Below, one piece after another: positions 24,811 through 36,491 of a stretch of 64,000 nt of DNA. The notes beneath the pieces were generated by a model that saw nothing but the letters and a program-made list of their open reading frames with translations, searched no databases and had not been told where the DNA came from. How positions within the stretch are numbered: position 1 is the stretch's first letter; every line of letters starts with the position of its first letter. The DNA lies in NCBI GenBank assembly GCA_958295665.1, contig OY282558.1:68684789-68748788 (forward strand). Reading direction: 5' to 3'. The stretch comes from Tipula vernalis. Taxonomy: Eukaryota; Arthropoda; Insecta; Diptera; Tipulidae. The position numbers and the translations under genes were made by a program.

Positions 24811-25149
24811 AATTTTTCAAGTTTTAGGAATTCCTCTATAGTAACTTTAGACCTGATTATTATCTTTCAAGAAGGAGGAATCCTCACTTCAATGGACAAA
24901 ATTTAAGCCCCATGCAACTGAAGTTTTTCAATGAAAACCTCCCTTAGATAAGCTGACACTTTATAAGAGCGGACACGGACAGATAGTTCTGCGATGACAC
25001 AGGTTTTACGAGTACACTGCTTATTGAAACTTTTACACTTCAATTTGTTCCTTTTACGCTTCCAATGGAACCTTTACTTTTTACATTTGCACCTTTAGCA
25101 AATTATTTGTGTGGTCAATTAGGACGAAACTTCGCTATTTCTCAGCCGG
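24811..25149. other. No feature recognised
   Basis: AT-rich spacer between two repeat tracts; no ORF or repeat could be identified. Confidence 0.4.
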
Positions 25150-25570
25150 AGTGAAATTTGACATCCATGATTAAAATGGGATTCTTAAAAGATTTTTGTA
25201 TAAAATTCTGGAATACCATATGGCAACAACTTTATCTAAAACTCATTTTAGAACCTCATTTCCATCGCACATGTCAAATTTCATCATACTCGTTTAAGAA
25301 ATAGGCAAGTTCATCCAAAAATCACTTTAGTATCCCATTTCCATGGCAGATGTCAAATTTCACTGAAATCCCAGCCATTTTCCAGAACTTCATCTAAAAA
25401 TGTTCTTAGAAACCCATTTACAACATTCATGTCAAATTGTATCGTAATTGGTAAGGAATAGCCAAGTTCCATCGTAGTTGGTCATATTTCAGAACTTCGT
25501 CTAAAATTCATTTGAGAAGGACATTTCCATTGGAAATGCTGGATTTCATCAAAATCGGATAAGATATAGA
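25150..25570 (+). repeat. Degenerate tandem repeats of about 75-115 bp
   Basis: The phrase AAAACTCATTTTAGAACC, then CATTTCCATCGCACATGTCAA, then TTTCATC recurs in diverged form at about 25235, 25320, 25390 and 25505, each with GAACTTC or CAAGTTC ahead of it. Spacing is uneven, so this is an old tandem array or the body of an old dispersed repeat. Confidence 0.6.
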
Positions 25571-25689
25571 ATCCCAGTAAAATTTTTATAAAAAAAAAAA
25601 TCACAAACCCTCAGTTTAACGAATACCTCACTACAACGGACAACTTCTTCGATTTTCGTTGTAGTGAGGTTTCTCTGTAATAGATTGCT

Positions 25690-25945
25690 CAACTGCTCAC
25701 TAAACCCTAATCCAATCCCAACTAAGCCGCAACTCAACCCTAATTCAACTCGCTAACGGAACCCAACTTAACCCTCAACTCAACCGCAAACTCTATACGC
25801 CAAACTCAATCCTCAAGCCAGAACATATAAAAAATTGGTAAACTCACCTTTCCAACCCCTACTCAACTCCAACGCAACTTCAACCCAACCCGCAAATTTA
25901 CCTCTAACTTAACCTTTAAATCAACCTCTAGTTCATTGCCCAATT
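25690..25945 (+). repeat. Strand-asymmetric AACCC/CAACTC minisatellite
   Basis: Words such as CTAAACCCTAATCC, CAACTCAACCC and AACCCAACTTAACCC follow one another with very little G on this strand. The complementary pattern (GGGTTGAGTT) is at 57600-57930, also next to a copy of the repeat at 26000-26300, so the two tracts belong to one dispersed unit in opposite orientations. Confidence 0.7.
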
Positions 25946-25999
25946 CAATAATCAAAGTAGCATATATAAAAAATTCGTAAATATTTATATAACCAAGTG

Positions 26000-26300
26000 T
26001 TTTGGTTCAATTCGTATGACAGGTACCTCAACCGCTTGATGTACAGTTTCCAAAAGCTTTTCAAATCTTCGCCTTGACCATGGAAATAGATTGACGAAAA
26101 AAATTTCCAAATCGGACAGGCCGTTCTCAAGATACCATGGGAATAGACATCCAGATATCCAGACATCCAGAGGTCAAGATAGACGGATGGACATTTTTTT
26201 TGCTTTTTCAAACTCAGGGGCTTTTAAAACGTCAAGAAAAATGGTTTTTTCGTCATTTTTGACATTATTTCAATACATTGGTCTTTTTAGACCGAAGTAA
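26000..26300 (+). repeat. Dispersed non-coding repeat, copy 1
   Basis: The core reads ATTTCCAAATCGGACAGGCC, then GTTCTCAAGATACCATG, an interrupted run of GACATCCAGA words and GACGGATGGACATTTTTTTT. The reverse complement of 57390-57480 has the same order (CCAAATCGGACAAGCCG, TTTTCGAGATACCATTG, CAGACAGACGGACGGAC). The short ORFs on both strands are chance products of this repeat. Confidence 0.7.
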
Positions 26301-28079
26301 TTTTAGATTTTTGTATTCATTATGTATATATGTGTGGGATAGAAATGTAATGCTTTAATGAAATTTCCTGATAATTCGTAACATGAACATCTGCTTGCAC
26401 CGAAATATTCATCGATCACGGGATTCCAATCATTTATCCTCCTGGAGTGGAAAGTTGTCGAGTGCAGGCTTTGGAATTGATTCTACAGTTCCTTGCGGTT
26501 TATAAGCGGTCGATGGTTAAATATTTGTGTGTTTTTTTTTGGTATACCGGTAAAATACCGATATAACTCGTTTTCGAATGTAGCATAACCGAAGTTTTTT
26601 CACCAATGTTTTCTTGCGATTTTCCAAAAGAATGAACAATGAAATTACGCAACCGCTAAACTAATTTTTCAGATCCGTGCGAGAAAGAAACCTATACTAG
26701 GGGCACCCGAACTAAGAATGACAGTACAAATAAATTTACAATTGCGCACCTACTAATATGGACCCGCTGGTTACAACTTCTATACGCGCGATGAGGGTAA
26801 AATCCTTGAAAAACTTAAGTGACGGTTATTACGTTCACAAGGTAAGGATATGACGTGTTTGAATATTATATATTTTAACCGTTTGGATAACTCTTTCTTA
26901 ACCGTACGATGGATGTGGGATTCTAAATGATTTGTCTAATTCCAGAACCCTACACTTCTGCTGCGCGTGCTCGTCACCCATTCCTTTTTTTCTCAATATT
27001 GTTTATTTTGTGTAATCCATACACATCTAACTAATGACCAAAAATTTATTTATTAATTTAGATGCGATTTCTTTACTATATACAGATTTGCGCACTTGAG
27101 CAATTTGTTATTTTCGTTTGTTGTTTTTAAAGCAATCTATTTAAATATTGTTGTTGAAAGATGTAAAAACCTTTAAATTGAAATGTTTATGGAAATTCCA
27201 ATTTAGAAATACGCTTAATTAAATTTAAATAATCTGATTTACCTTTTTAATCTTAATAGATATAGTGTGTAACGGCTTTGATGTTTTCTTAAAAATAAAA
27301 CTGTTTGTATATGGACTCCGTATTGTAATGCAAGTTGACCTTAAAGAGGGGACAGTTTCTACAAACGTTCGATTTTGTTCGATTTGATAAATGTACCCAC
27401 CACCAGAAAGCATTTTACACACGTGAGCACCGTTGACCATTATTCATTGTAACACAATTGAAAGAATCGGATGGAAATTTCCATCAATCTTAAACTTAAT
27501 TGACGTACAACTTAAGAAGTAGCTGTTGGGAATACTAATTTGTGGCAAAGTAGCAAATATGAAAGAAGAATGTTACGATTTCTGTGCTATTTATTAATGG
27601 GAAATTCACGCATCTGTTTTGTTACAAAATTATACTGCTTAAGGTTTTAACCAAAAAATTCAATGTCTGTATTATGAAATTATATCGTTAATTCATCTAC
27701 TTAGGTTTCTTATTATCATTTAAATTGAATTTGATTAAAATCTAATAATTCTGTTACAATGTAAAAGTGTGTGTCAACATTATCACCTTGGACTCTGTTA
27801 TTCTAATCATCAGTGCCATCTGTATTATGTGGTAATATCTGAATTTTTTTTTTGTAACGGTGATTATATTTTACTGTTGATCATAATGTTTGGTATTTAC
27901 AATTAATTCCAAAGTGATGTAGACTAACATCAAAGCAACCTTTATGTTACAAAGCCGTAATGTTAAAAATCCGAGCTTTTATAAAGGAATTGGAAATGAG
28001 GAAAAGAAAACAAACTTTCTTTCCAAATCGTTTCAATTTCTTGTTATAAAATTTTCAGAGTGAAGTTATAGAGCGTAGT
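26301..28079. other. No gene recognised; small palindromic CCGGT patch
   Basis: The only notable patch is GGTATACCGGT-AAAATACCGATAT near 26541-26566, which resembles the CCGGTAT words inside the ends of the hAT element at 19510-22194 and may be a scrap of a related element. The rest is AT-rich; the ORF at 27225-27440 was not recognised. Confidence 0.4.
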
Positions 28080-28560
28080 TAATTAAGTGTTAAGTGTATT
28101 CTCTGGCTGATTAATTGCCAGTTTACTTCTTCTAGTAGGTCTTTAATATCCGCGTTTAAAATGCTTCTCATAAAACGATTTTGTATTTTTTGCAGACGCC
28201 TTAATTCTGTTTGAGTCATGATAAATAGAACTACAATTGATTTATAAAATGTAATTTTGGTCTCCATTGGTGGCTTTGTCTTTAAATCTGTTGAAAAGTC
28301 CTAATTTTTTATTCATCGTTTTAGTTAAGTAGTCCAGATGCTGGTTCAAACTTAACATTTCATCAATGACGACACAGAGATATTTGTATTGTTTAACTCG
28401 TTCAATTATTTGGTTCACAATTACAATATCTGCTCAGTAACAATTTATGAAACAAGAACCATCCCCGTAAATTCTCAAAATCTTCGTTTAATTTTTGTAC
28501 TGCTTCTTGATGGGTTGCAGGCTTAGTAGAGTATTTCTAGACAATAGGGAGTCCGTACGA
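28080..28560 (-). pseudogene. Non-LTR reverse transcriptase, C-terminal (thumb) region
   Basis: Read on the minus strand from about 28510 leftward: NEDFENLRGWFLFHKLLL, then IERVKQYKYLCVVIDEML with SLNQHLDYLTKTMNKKLG, then LRRLQKIQNRFMRSIL and a WQLISQRI tail. These match in order the post-YADD region of Jockey/CR1-type reverse transcriptases (W-x-x-x-N-KL-x-LN; KYLG-x-x-ID; H-x-x-x-x-x-x-K; LQ-x-IQN-x-x-R-x-I). One stop lies between the KYL and LQKIQN parts. The catalytic YADD should lie to the right and was not found; 29034-30010 is a later insertion. It belongs with the pieces at 30660-32420. Confidence 0.75.
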
Positions 28561-29033
28561 AATACAATAGGTAGACCTTAGACATAAATAATTATTGGTG
28601 TTTTGTGTTTACACTAAAATTGTTTTTAGTTTTTGACCCAAATTTAAATATTGAAAGAAAACTGTTTTATTCATTGGTTTAGAGCTCTTTATCTTTTTTT
28701 ACTTTTAAAGCTTGAGATCTGTATACTGCTCGAGCTAAATACCATAGATTTTAACGCGGCCACAACTCTTCACAGGTCACAAACATTTTTAGATTATCGT
28801 TTTAAGATTTTTAAGTTTTTATCGTAGAGAAGAGTACCGATAAGCGAAACCGTAAGTGAAATTTTTAATTTTTAGCTATTTTTACCTAAATTTTACGTGG
28901 TAAATGGAAAATTTATCTTAAAGCAACTTTAGCTTCGAACCCTTTTCACTTTCAACATGTTTGTCATAATTGGAAGATATTTTGGTGCAGTTTAAAGAAA
29001 TGTCATTACCAGATAATACCACAGTCGGTACCT

Positions 29034-30010
29034 AGGATGACCAGGTCATAAATAACTAAACCTGGACGAAGTCCAGCAGGACAGTTATTAAATCTCGAAA
29101 TATGTTTGAATTTGATTTAAAAAAAATTTGCTATATAAAATTGATTTGGTGGCGACGACTGATCACAAAACAAGAACGTGGTGAAATCTCTTCTAGAAAA
29201 GTTTGAAACCTCTTAACTTGATTAATAATTTGGAGGTGTTACAACTAATTCATGCATCATCAAATACATATATTGGTTAGGGATGGAGTTTCTTAAATGA
29301 AACATGGTTAAAATTCAACAAATATTGGAAGACACTATAATGACCTTGTGGTTTTTAGAAAAAAATTTTGGCAAATTAGATTTGCCAATGAAAAATTTGT
29401 TTTTCACTTTGAAAACCACTCCAGGCCCTTACAACATTCGCAGGTTCCAGCTCCAAATGAAGCACTTTTGTCAATGGTTTTTAGTGAAATTTTAATAAAA
29501 CCTAACATAAAACCGAATTTTTAAAATTTTCTTTGGTCACCTTACTTAGGGTCGGATTTATTAAATAAAATAAGATCCAAATTCAATAAATATTGCGGAG
29601 CACCACTAATGATATTTTGGTTGTTGCGATTTATCAGAAACATTTTTTCACCAATTTTCTATTTTTTTTTTAAACAGAACACCAACCAATTCAGACTAAG
29701 CATATGGATGGAACAAGCATATTTGTTGATGGATATTTCATGGCCTGAAAAAATTGTCTGCCTTAAGGTAGTGGATTAGAATTTTTAAAATTAAACGTGG
29801 CCCAACGGCAAGGAATATTTTGGAACACTCATCCTAATAGTATTATGATCGATACCATAAATCAAAAATTAGATTTACCAATTTTGGTTTTCCATAGACA
29901 GCCGGAATCCACACATTTGTCGTTAGATTTTAGTGAAAATTTTAATTCGGAGATGTTAAGCCGATTCTATATAAATAGTTCCAAACCTTAAACGTATTAA
30001 ATCAAGTCCT
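29034..30010 (+). repeat. Unclassified ~1-kb dispersed repeat, copy 1
   Basis: Starts at about GATGACCAGGTCATAAA and ends near GATGTTAAGCCGATTCTATA followed by AATAGTTCC. The copy at 34131-35140 has the same start (GGTGACCAAGTCAAAAACG), the same middle (AACTAGGACGAAGTCC; GTGGTGACGA; CATGGTAGTGAAATCTTTTC) and the same end. Inside, a unit with AAATAAAATAAGATCCAAATT, AATATTG, CACTAATGATA and TTTGGTT is repeated with about 240-300-bp spacing. Short ORFs inside are not conserved between copies. It interrupts a non-LTR pseudogene. Confidence 0.7.
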
Positions 30011-30659
30011 GAAGTTCGAATTAAATTTCGTTAGAGTTTGAAAACTTACGATATCTCCAGAGAAACCAGAACATCTGGTCACACTATTCCCACATAGATC
30101 CTATCTAGGCGAGAAGGAGAATGTTAAAATAAAACTGAAAGACAATTTATGCTGACAGTATGCAACCTTGCCAGACAAGAAAGATGCCTGGGAGTCTGAA
30201 TTTTATTGAAATGTAAACAAAGGATTTAAGAATATTGATGTCAACGCGTATTGGAGGAATGAAATTTTCCATATCACACTGCATAAATCCAGACTTCCGT
30301 ACAACTTTCCAGTCTGGAAAGGCGAAATGACTGCAAAAACTATCTTACAGTATTATTTTTATGTAGCAGTGCTAATCTAATGATCGATTTGAGAGTATTG
30401 TAAATCCAGACCTACACATACATCGTTTTTGTGTGGCAAGGCTAATTGATCTCATAATTTGTCTTGCAGCGTAATTTTTGTATTCAGGAGCTACTGAATC
30501 TAAATAGAAAGTAATCTCTGTCATGTTTGAGTTTATCTGAAGTTGTAAAGTTGTAAGTTGTATAAAACTCGGAATTATCCTTTTATAAATCAGGAAACAT
30601 TGATTCTGAAAATAAACCTTGTGAAGTTGAAGTAATTTGATGTTGTTTTTAAAAATTTG
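30011..30659. other. Undetermined remains within the broken non-LTR element
   Basis: A 108-codon minus-strand frame starts at 30698, just after the reverse transcriptase motif A remnant, and continues to 30372. No motif could be placed in it. It may be the decayed palm region, but this was not confirmed. Confidence 0.3.
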
Positions 30660-31140
30660 CATAATTTTTGGAGTAAGATTCTCCTTGTATAGTTTCAAAA
30701 GCTCGTTTGAAATCTAAAAAAACTGCTATCATTTCTTTATTTTCGTCTATTTGAGTTTTCCATATGTCCAACATAAGAATTAATGAAATTCTCTAAAACC
30801 AGATTGTTGATCCACAAATATATTGTTATTAGTAATATAATCAACAAACTGTTTTTTAATTACTGGTTCCAGTACAGCTTATTAAATTGGCAGCAATTTA
30901 TGGGGTGCAGTAGTTTTTGGAATTGGAACTACCGTTGCCATTTTCCATGAAGCCAGTACTACTCCTTCCTTCAGACTTCGATTAACTAAATCTGTGAAAT
31001 ATTCAGAGAATAAGTGATTCGTCATCGTATGCAGCATTGAGGCTTTATTTTACTTATTATTTGTCCAATCCTTTATCTCACGGATGTTCTGGTGAATAGT
31101 AATCACGCTGGACTCAAATGTCTGATTTAGCGCTTGTTTT
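30660..31140 (-). pseudogene. Non-LTR reverse transcriptase, fingers and motif A region
   Basis: The minus strand from about 30985 reads ASWKMATVVPIPKTTAPHK, then after stops VLEPVIKKQFVDYI and NNNIFVDQQSGFRE, then AVFLDFKRAFETI. This is the standard order W-K-x-A-x-V-x-PI-x-K, KxxEK-x-V-x-x-Q-x-x-x-YI, N-x-x-x-x-x-QSGFR, and motif A (LDF-x-x-AFD, here with E for the D). Multiple stops and frameshifts show decay. It continues with the thumb region at 28080-28560, on the same strand, and is preceded by the endonuclease and gag remains to the right. Confidence 0.8.
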
Positions 31141-31479
31141 AACTCTTGTTTATCGGTGAGTGTTTTGTTGTTAAATTGGATACACCAGAGCGTCGTATTT
31201 TTAGACTTGTAGATGGATTTAAACGTTTTTCACAGTTCCTTCGGGTTGTATTGAATTTCAATGAACTTGTTTATAGATTGTTCCTTTTTCAACGTTTGTT
31301 TATTCAAATTTCTGGGTTTATACAAATCTCTGTTTAAACAAATTTGTTTCTACCTAACCAAGGTATTGCATTCTTATTTCGCCTGTTTTAACTTCAATAA
31401 CAAGCCATCAGCATACTTATTTAGGTCACTCTGTGTTCTAAATTACCGCAATCGCTGATTTAAAATTCAGTCCTCAGAG

Positions 31480-31830
31480 TAATTTTTCCATGATTTAATT
31501 TCTTTCATTCTGTATTCATTTAATGGCTTCGATTGCCTACTGCTTATATTCGCATTTTCTTAAAATGATCCCTGATTTGTTCTCCTTTTATAACTTTACA
31601 CTGAGTGGTGGTTCAATTGGTTATTAATAATCAATACTACTGCACCAAAGGATGTACGCATTGATAATTTTCAAAATAAAATTCTGAGTCATACATATCA
31701 CCTGTTGTTCGTGTTTCGCTAAGAATACCATCGCTGGTTCATATTCTTTAAATATTTTCTGCAATTCTAAGAAATTCGAGGACAACACCATACAAGAAAT
31801 ATCCTAACTCGAGTGATTAGTAGCAATGTT
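31480..31830 (-). pseudogene. Non-LTR apurinic-type endonuclease remnant
   Basis: The minus strand near 31800-31700 reads SSNFLELQKIFKEYEPAMVF, as at the start of Jockey-clade endonucleases (N-x-x-EL-x-x-x-x-x-x-x-P-x-I-x-x-x-ET), followed by LAKHE. The catalytic E-T-H is changed. Position between the gag zinc knuckles and reverse transcriptase on the same strand supports the call; sequence alone would be weak. Confidence 0.5.
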
Positions 31831-31859
31831 CAAGTTCAATTTGGTATTTACTGCAACCC

Positions 31860-32420
31860 AATTGCAACACTTTGTCTCCTGATTTTTACATGACCAGTAC
31901 CCTTTAGGCAAATAACTTTACCGGTACATTTATTACTGTAATGGCCATAACTATTACAATTATAAAATCTTTATCTTCTCAGATTGAATAATTTTTTTGA
32001 AGTTTTCAGAATCCACTTCAATAATTGTGTCTATCCTATGAGAATTTCTTCTACAATAAGTAGTCACTACCTTAATTTCTGTTTTTATAAGGAAAGATTT
32101 TGCCGTTTAAGCGCAGAGGCAATTTCATTGGTTTCTCATATCTCTGACATTCTAACTATTTTCACCATTGGGTTCCGTTCCGTTGATAGTTTTCTTACTA
32201 TTCAGCTCCCGTCTTCTCCCTAACAAGTGTCTTCAGTGTCTCCTTGGTATTTTTAGAATCACAATGTTAAATAATTCCACCATTGGAAAGGTTTCAACAT
32301 CCCATTAGTGGTATACTTTTAGGGTCAATCATCATTGTTAGATCTTCTCTAATTTTCTTATTTTCTTGTGGTTGTTTCGGTTGTAACAAAACAAACTTAG
32401 TGGGATTGATTTTGAGTACT
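31860..32420 (-). pseudogene. Non-LTR ORF1 (gag-like) remnant with zinc knuckles
   Basis: Read right to left, the minus strand first gives TMMIDPKSIPLMGC and NGGIIKHCDSKNTKETLK, matching the gag domain of insect Jockey-type elements (DP-x-x-I-x-V-x-x-x-x-x-x-x-GG-x-x-x-x-C). Near 31970-31900 it reads FYNCNSYGHYSNKCTGK followed by CLKGTGH: a CCHC zinc knuckle of the C-x2-C-x4-H-x4-C type whose first Cys is replaced, and the start of a second. Several stops are present. The presence of gag, endonuclease and reverse transcriptase in order means the original insertion was near full length. Confidence 0.72.
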
Positions 32421-34130
32421 CGTTTATAACTGTTGATTTATATTTACATATTTTCGACTTTCACTTAAATCGGGATTTACAAGGTTCTATGTGATTTTTC
32501 AAGGTTTTCAGCTCACTCGAGAGACCTGCTTGGTATAACACTCGACAAGTGATATGTATTCTATTTTAGATATATTATTTGAGATTTTGTAGATTTTTCG
32601 AGATTATTCAAGATTTTCAATCGTTATGGGTTTTTCATTATGCTTAGGATTTTTATTATGGATGGGAAGGAAGAATTGAGGAAGGATTGCATGAGGCGCG
32701 AACGTACTCCCGATGCAACACAAGCGATAAAAATAGTTTAGTTATGAATTTAAATATGTAAGCATTGGCAATAACATTGAGTTAGGTGAAATTCGTTTGA
32801 ATAGGCACCTAATATTTGAAAATCTTATTCGAAATTATCTATGATTGATTGATATTTTGAATTGCTTAGCATTGAGATTTTTAAAGATTATTTTAGAAAT
32901 CTCAGTTTATACGTGATTTTTGGGATTATTTGAACTTTTCGAAATTATTCGAGTTTTTTGAAAGCTTTTTTTTTAAAAGCTCATTTTTCTTTTTTGAGAC
33001 GTTCTTAAGAAACAATTTTATTAGTGATTCGGAAACATCTTATTCGATACTTATGAAAAAATTATTTGTTCTAATACGTTGTAGAATTGTAAACACTCGT
33101 TTTGATGACAACTTTAATAATATTATCTGGCATCTTTCTTGCGGCCATTAAATCTTGTAAGTTTCTCCTCGGAAAGTGACAACCCTTTTTAGTTTTGATA
33201 AATTTGTACTAACGATATTATCGCTAAAAGTATTGATGTTATTTCGTCTTTTACCAACAAAAATTGACAATGATCATCAATTTATTTATATACGGCGACA
33301 CAAGACCAAAAATTTTCATGTAACTTGTTAAGAAAAGTTCGATTTAATTTATCTTCAGTTTTTTAAAATCTAAAGTAGGAACTGAAAATTAAATTTAAGG
33401 TGGTCCATTGAAGGTGGGGACCAAAGTTGAGTAGATTAATCTATTCGTAACCTTCCTGTAGGGTGCGCATCACGTGAACTGTTTTTGTTATGTAAAGACA
33501 GTTGCGTGATGACTATAATTCGCAAGTGTAAGTGCTGCCTCCTTGTGGCAACCACTGGTAATCGAAGCCATTTGGCATATTTCGGCCATTTGGCACAGAC
33601 TAAAGTAAGACGCAAAGGAGGAAATCATTGACAAAAAAAAACCTAATCTAAGGTGAAACAGCATATCGGTGGGAAAAGTGCATAACCGTGTATCTGCAAA
33701 ATTTTTCAAAACCGTTTTATTGGTTTATCGGTTAGAAAACTAGTGTTTGCTTCATTTTCTAATTAAATTGGCGCACGCAGAACGTTCAAACATGAACAAT
33801 TATTCAATTTGGTTAGTTCCTTGTCGAGTATCTTTAAAGCAAGTTCTTCCGATTTTTTTCTTCTCCTGTAAAAATATCAAAAATGTAGATACACGCTTAT
33901 GCACTTCTATTATCGATATGTCGATGGATGAATAGCTGATAGGATACCTTCCAGTTTTATTTAGCCTTCCCGTAGTAAAGCTGGGTGACCTACAGAAATG
34001 AATATTGAATATTGAGGGTCCTAGCACAAAAGATCTTTTAGGTCCCAGTGCGAGGTGGCCCACATGCCCCTTCAACCATAATAATAACAATCATTTCGAT
34101 GTTTCTAATGTATAATTGAACCATTGAATA
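32421..34130. other. No gene recognised
   Basis: AT-rich sequence. GCCATTTGGCA is repeated at about 33566 and 33588 with one difference in spacing. Short overlapping ORFs at 32930-33151, 33488-33709 and 33800-34090 show no family resemblance and no consistent codon pattern. Confidence 0.4.
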
Positions 34131-35140
34131 AAAATACGGTGACCAAGTCAAAAACGACAAAACTAGGACGAAGTCCATAAAAGTATGGAAAAAAAACAGA
34201 ACCATTCAACTTAGAAAAACCGAGAGAATTACTAAATTGGTTTTGTGGTGACGATCTGCTTACAAAAACACATGGTAGTGAAATCTTTTCTAAAAAAGTT
34301 TCAACGCCGCTACCTTGATTCATCATTTAAATGTGCTGCAACTAATTCGCGGAGAATTAAATATGTTGTTTAAGTCAGATAACAAGTTTCAATTGAATTG
34401 GCGCATAATCGCAGAAGTTCCATTTGTGGCAGGGATGAAGTGTCTTAAATAAAATATAGCCAGAATTAAACAAATATCGTGGGACCATTCTAATGATACT
34501 TTGGTTCAAAAATACAAACCATAAATCAAAAACTTAAATTTGCCAAAAAGAAATTATTTTTTTACATTCGTAACCAAAAGGAACATGCGCGTTTTCCAGT
34601 GGATTTCAAAGAAATTTTATATTTTTAGGTTATTAAGTCGATTCTGTAAGTAGTTCCTAATACAAAACCAAAATTTTCATGCTCTCAAAAATTCGTCGGG
34701 TCATATCATTTCGGGCAGCATTTCTTAACTAAAATAAGAGCCTTTCAAGAATTATCGTCCACGGAATTCCGTCGGCGATATCATTTGTGATCGGATGTCT
34801 GAATTGGAAAAAAATTACGTTTACATCCTTAACTAATTTAGACCACCTTACCAATCTCTAGCATCAAATGGAACAAGCACATTTGTTGATTATATCTGAA
34901 ATATATTGTAGGTCCTACAAATTGTTCCTAATATAAAAGTTACTATTTAGATCAGATTTTGCATTTCTAGTTTACTAAATACTGCCAACCCGGATAATTT
35001 ACCCCGCCTTCAGTACCAAATCGAAAACAAATATTGGTCGATATATTTTAGTGACATTTTATTTCTGAAATATTAAGCCAACTCTATAAATAGTTCCTAA
35101 TCTAAAACAGATTAAATCGCACCCTTTTTTAACTGCACTA
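34131..35140 (+). repeat. Unclassified ~1-kb dispersed repeat, copy 2
   Basis: Direct-orientation copy of 29034-30010, about 5.1 kb away. Matching phrases occur in the same order from GGTGACCAAGTCAAAAACG at about 34138 to AAGCCAACTCTATAAATAGT near 35075. The internal unit is present at about 34430 and 34720, and its ending (TTATTAAGTCGATTCTGTAA, then GTAGTTCC) also occurs internally at about 34630, so the repeat is itself partly tandem. Confidence 0.7.
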
Positions 35141-35479
35141 GCAAAAAAGCTCATCCACATTGGTTATGTTTTCAGCTGGTACGGTTCAAAAGATATAAAC
35201 ATCAAAAGAAAATTTTGAGGGTGGCCCGTTTTCTCTGCCAGTGAGTGTTGTTAAAATTGCTTTAAATGAAAGTAAAGATGTTATACCACAGACGTAATAT
35301 ATCCAGACGAATTATTAACGAATAAAGACATGGTTTTCACCAAATTGACTGATAATTGCGCCAATTGTAGTGAGGAAAATTTTTACTTCAATCGAGGAAC
35401 CCAATTAGCTATTTCAATATATTTGCCTTCTACTTACTAGTAGATGGCATTATCATCAATGACGTCGAAAAGATCATAT

Positions 35480-35937
35480 TGTGACGGTGACACCTAGTTT
35501 GTAATAGAATAAGTTAAATTAATAGCTCGATGTTTAACTGTACTAAAATTGAATTTTCAATGATAAAATTGTTCTAAATGTTTCTGCGCTATTCTAACTG
35601 GAAAAGTCATGAGCTTTCTAGAAGTTTGGTTTGTCTATAAAAAAAGGCGAACGAAGTCGAATTGGATTAGTAGTAGCGACAGTGTGAAGACTAAAAGGGA
35701 ATTAAAAAGTGATTTAAAAAGTGTTTTAGTGGAAATAAAAATTATAAGTGTACAGTAAAATTTGAGAATAATTTATATAAAGTGATTTTGTGAATTTTTA
35801 TTAATAAATTGTATTGAAATTGTGTTGTAATAATTCTTGTGTTAACTAAATAAATTCGTTGGTGATAAATTGAATTGATTTTGTATTATTCACAATCCAG
35901 TGATACGAACCTTGATTGAAAAGGCAAAAACGTAACA
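35480..35937 (+). mobile_element. Solo LTR, 458 bp, nested in the P-element relic
   Basis: The unit begins TGTGACGGTGACACC and ends AACGTAACA, the TG...CA form of an LTR. It is flanked by the 4-base duplication ATAT (35476-35479 and 35938-35941), as left by Ty3/Gypsy integrases. It has a TATA-like box (CTATAAAAAAAGGCG near 35635) followed by AGTAGTAGCGACAGTGTGAAG, where transcription would start, and AATAAA-like words further on. There is no internal region, so this is the product of LTR-LTR recombination. Its start (TGTGAC) is typical of some Gypsy lineages. Confidence 0.75.
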
Positions 35938-36491
35938 ATATATAAAAAAGCAAACCGCATCAAATAGAAAATAAAAAAATATCGACACAAACCCAAACAA
36001 AATTGCACTAATAATAGGATTATGTTATTTATTGGATCAAGTTCGTTTTAAAATCAAATTCAAAGTACCGTTGTTATGTGTATTTACTTTGTATTTACAT
36101 AGTCGTCTAATTTTAAAGTTTTGTACAATTAACTTTTCAAGTTTTATGATTATAGAGTACTATTTCAAAACATATTAATTTATAAAAGATAAATAAATTT
36201 TTAAAACTCAACATATACTTACTTAAAGAAACTGAAGTTCGAGAACTAATTTTACTATACTTATTTGCCTTGCAATAGTATTCGCAAATTCGAATTTTGC
36301 ACGTTTTTATAATTTTTTTGTGTATGTTTTTCAGCTGACCATATGTACAATGTTTCGTGATTAATACTAAAATCATGAAATTTAAAGCTGCCTTATTATG
36401 CTCATGGCATCGATTTTGTTCGACATACATATATTTAGGCAGGTAATGCTGGTATTAACAATACAAAGTTGGACAATATTCTTCATCAAGC

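Noticed and set aside
26091..26300. ORFs at 26 kb and 57 kb as related coding genes
   Set aside because: They lie in inverted copies of a non-coding dispersed repeat; frames are not conserved between copies.
33800..34090. 96-codon minus-strand ORF as a gene
   Set aside because: No recognisable family, overlapping frames on the other strand, and AT-rich surroundings; could not be supported.
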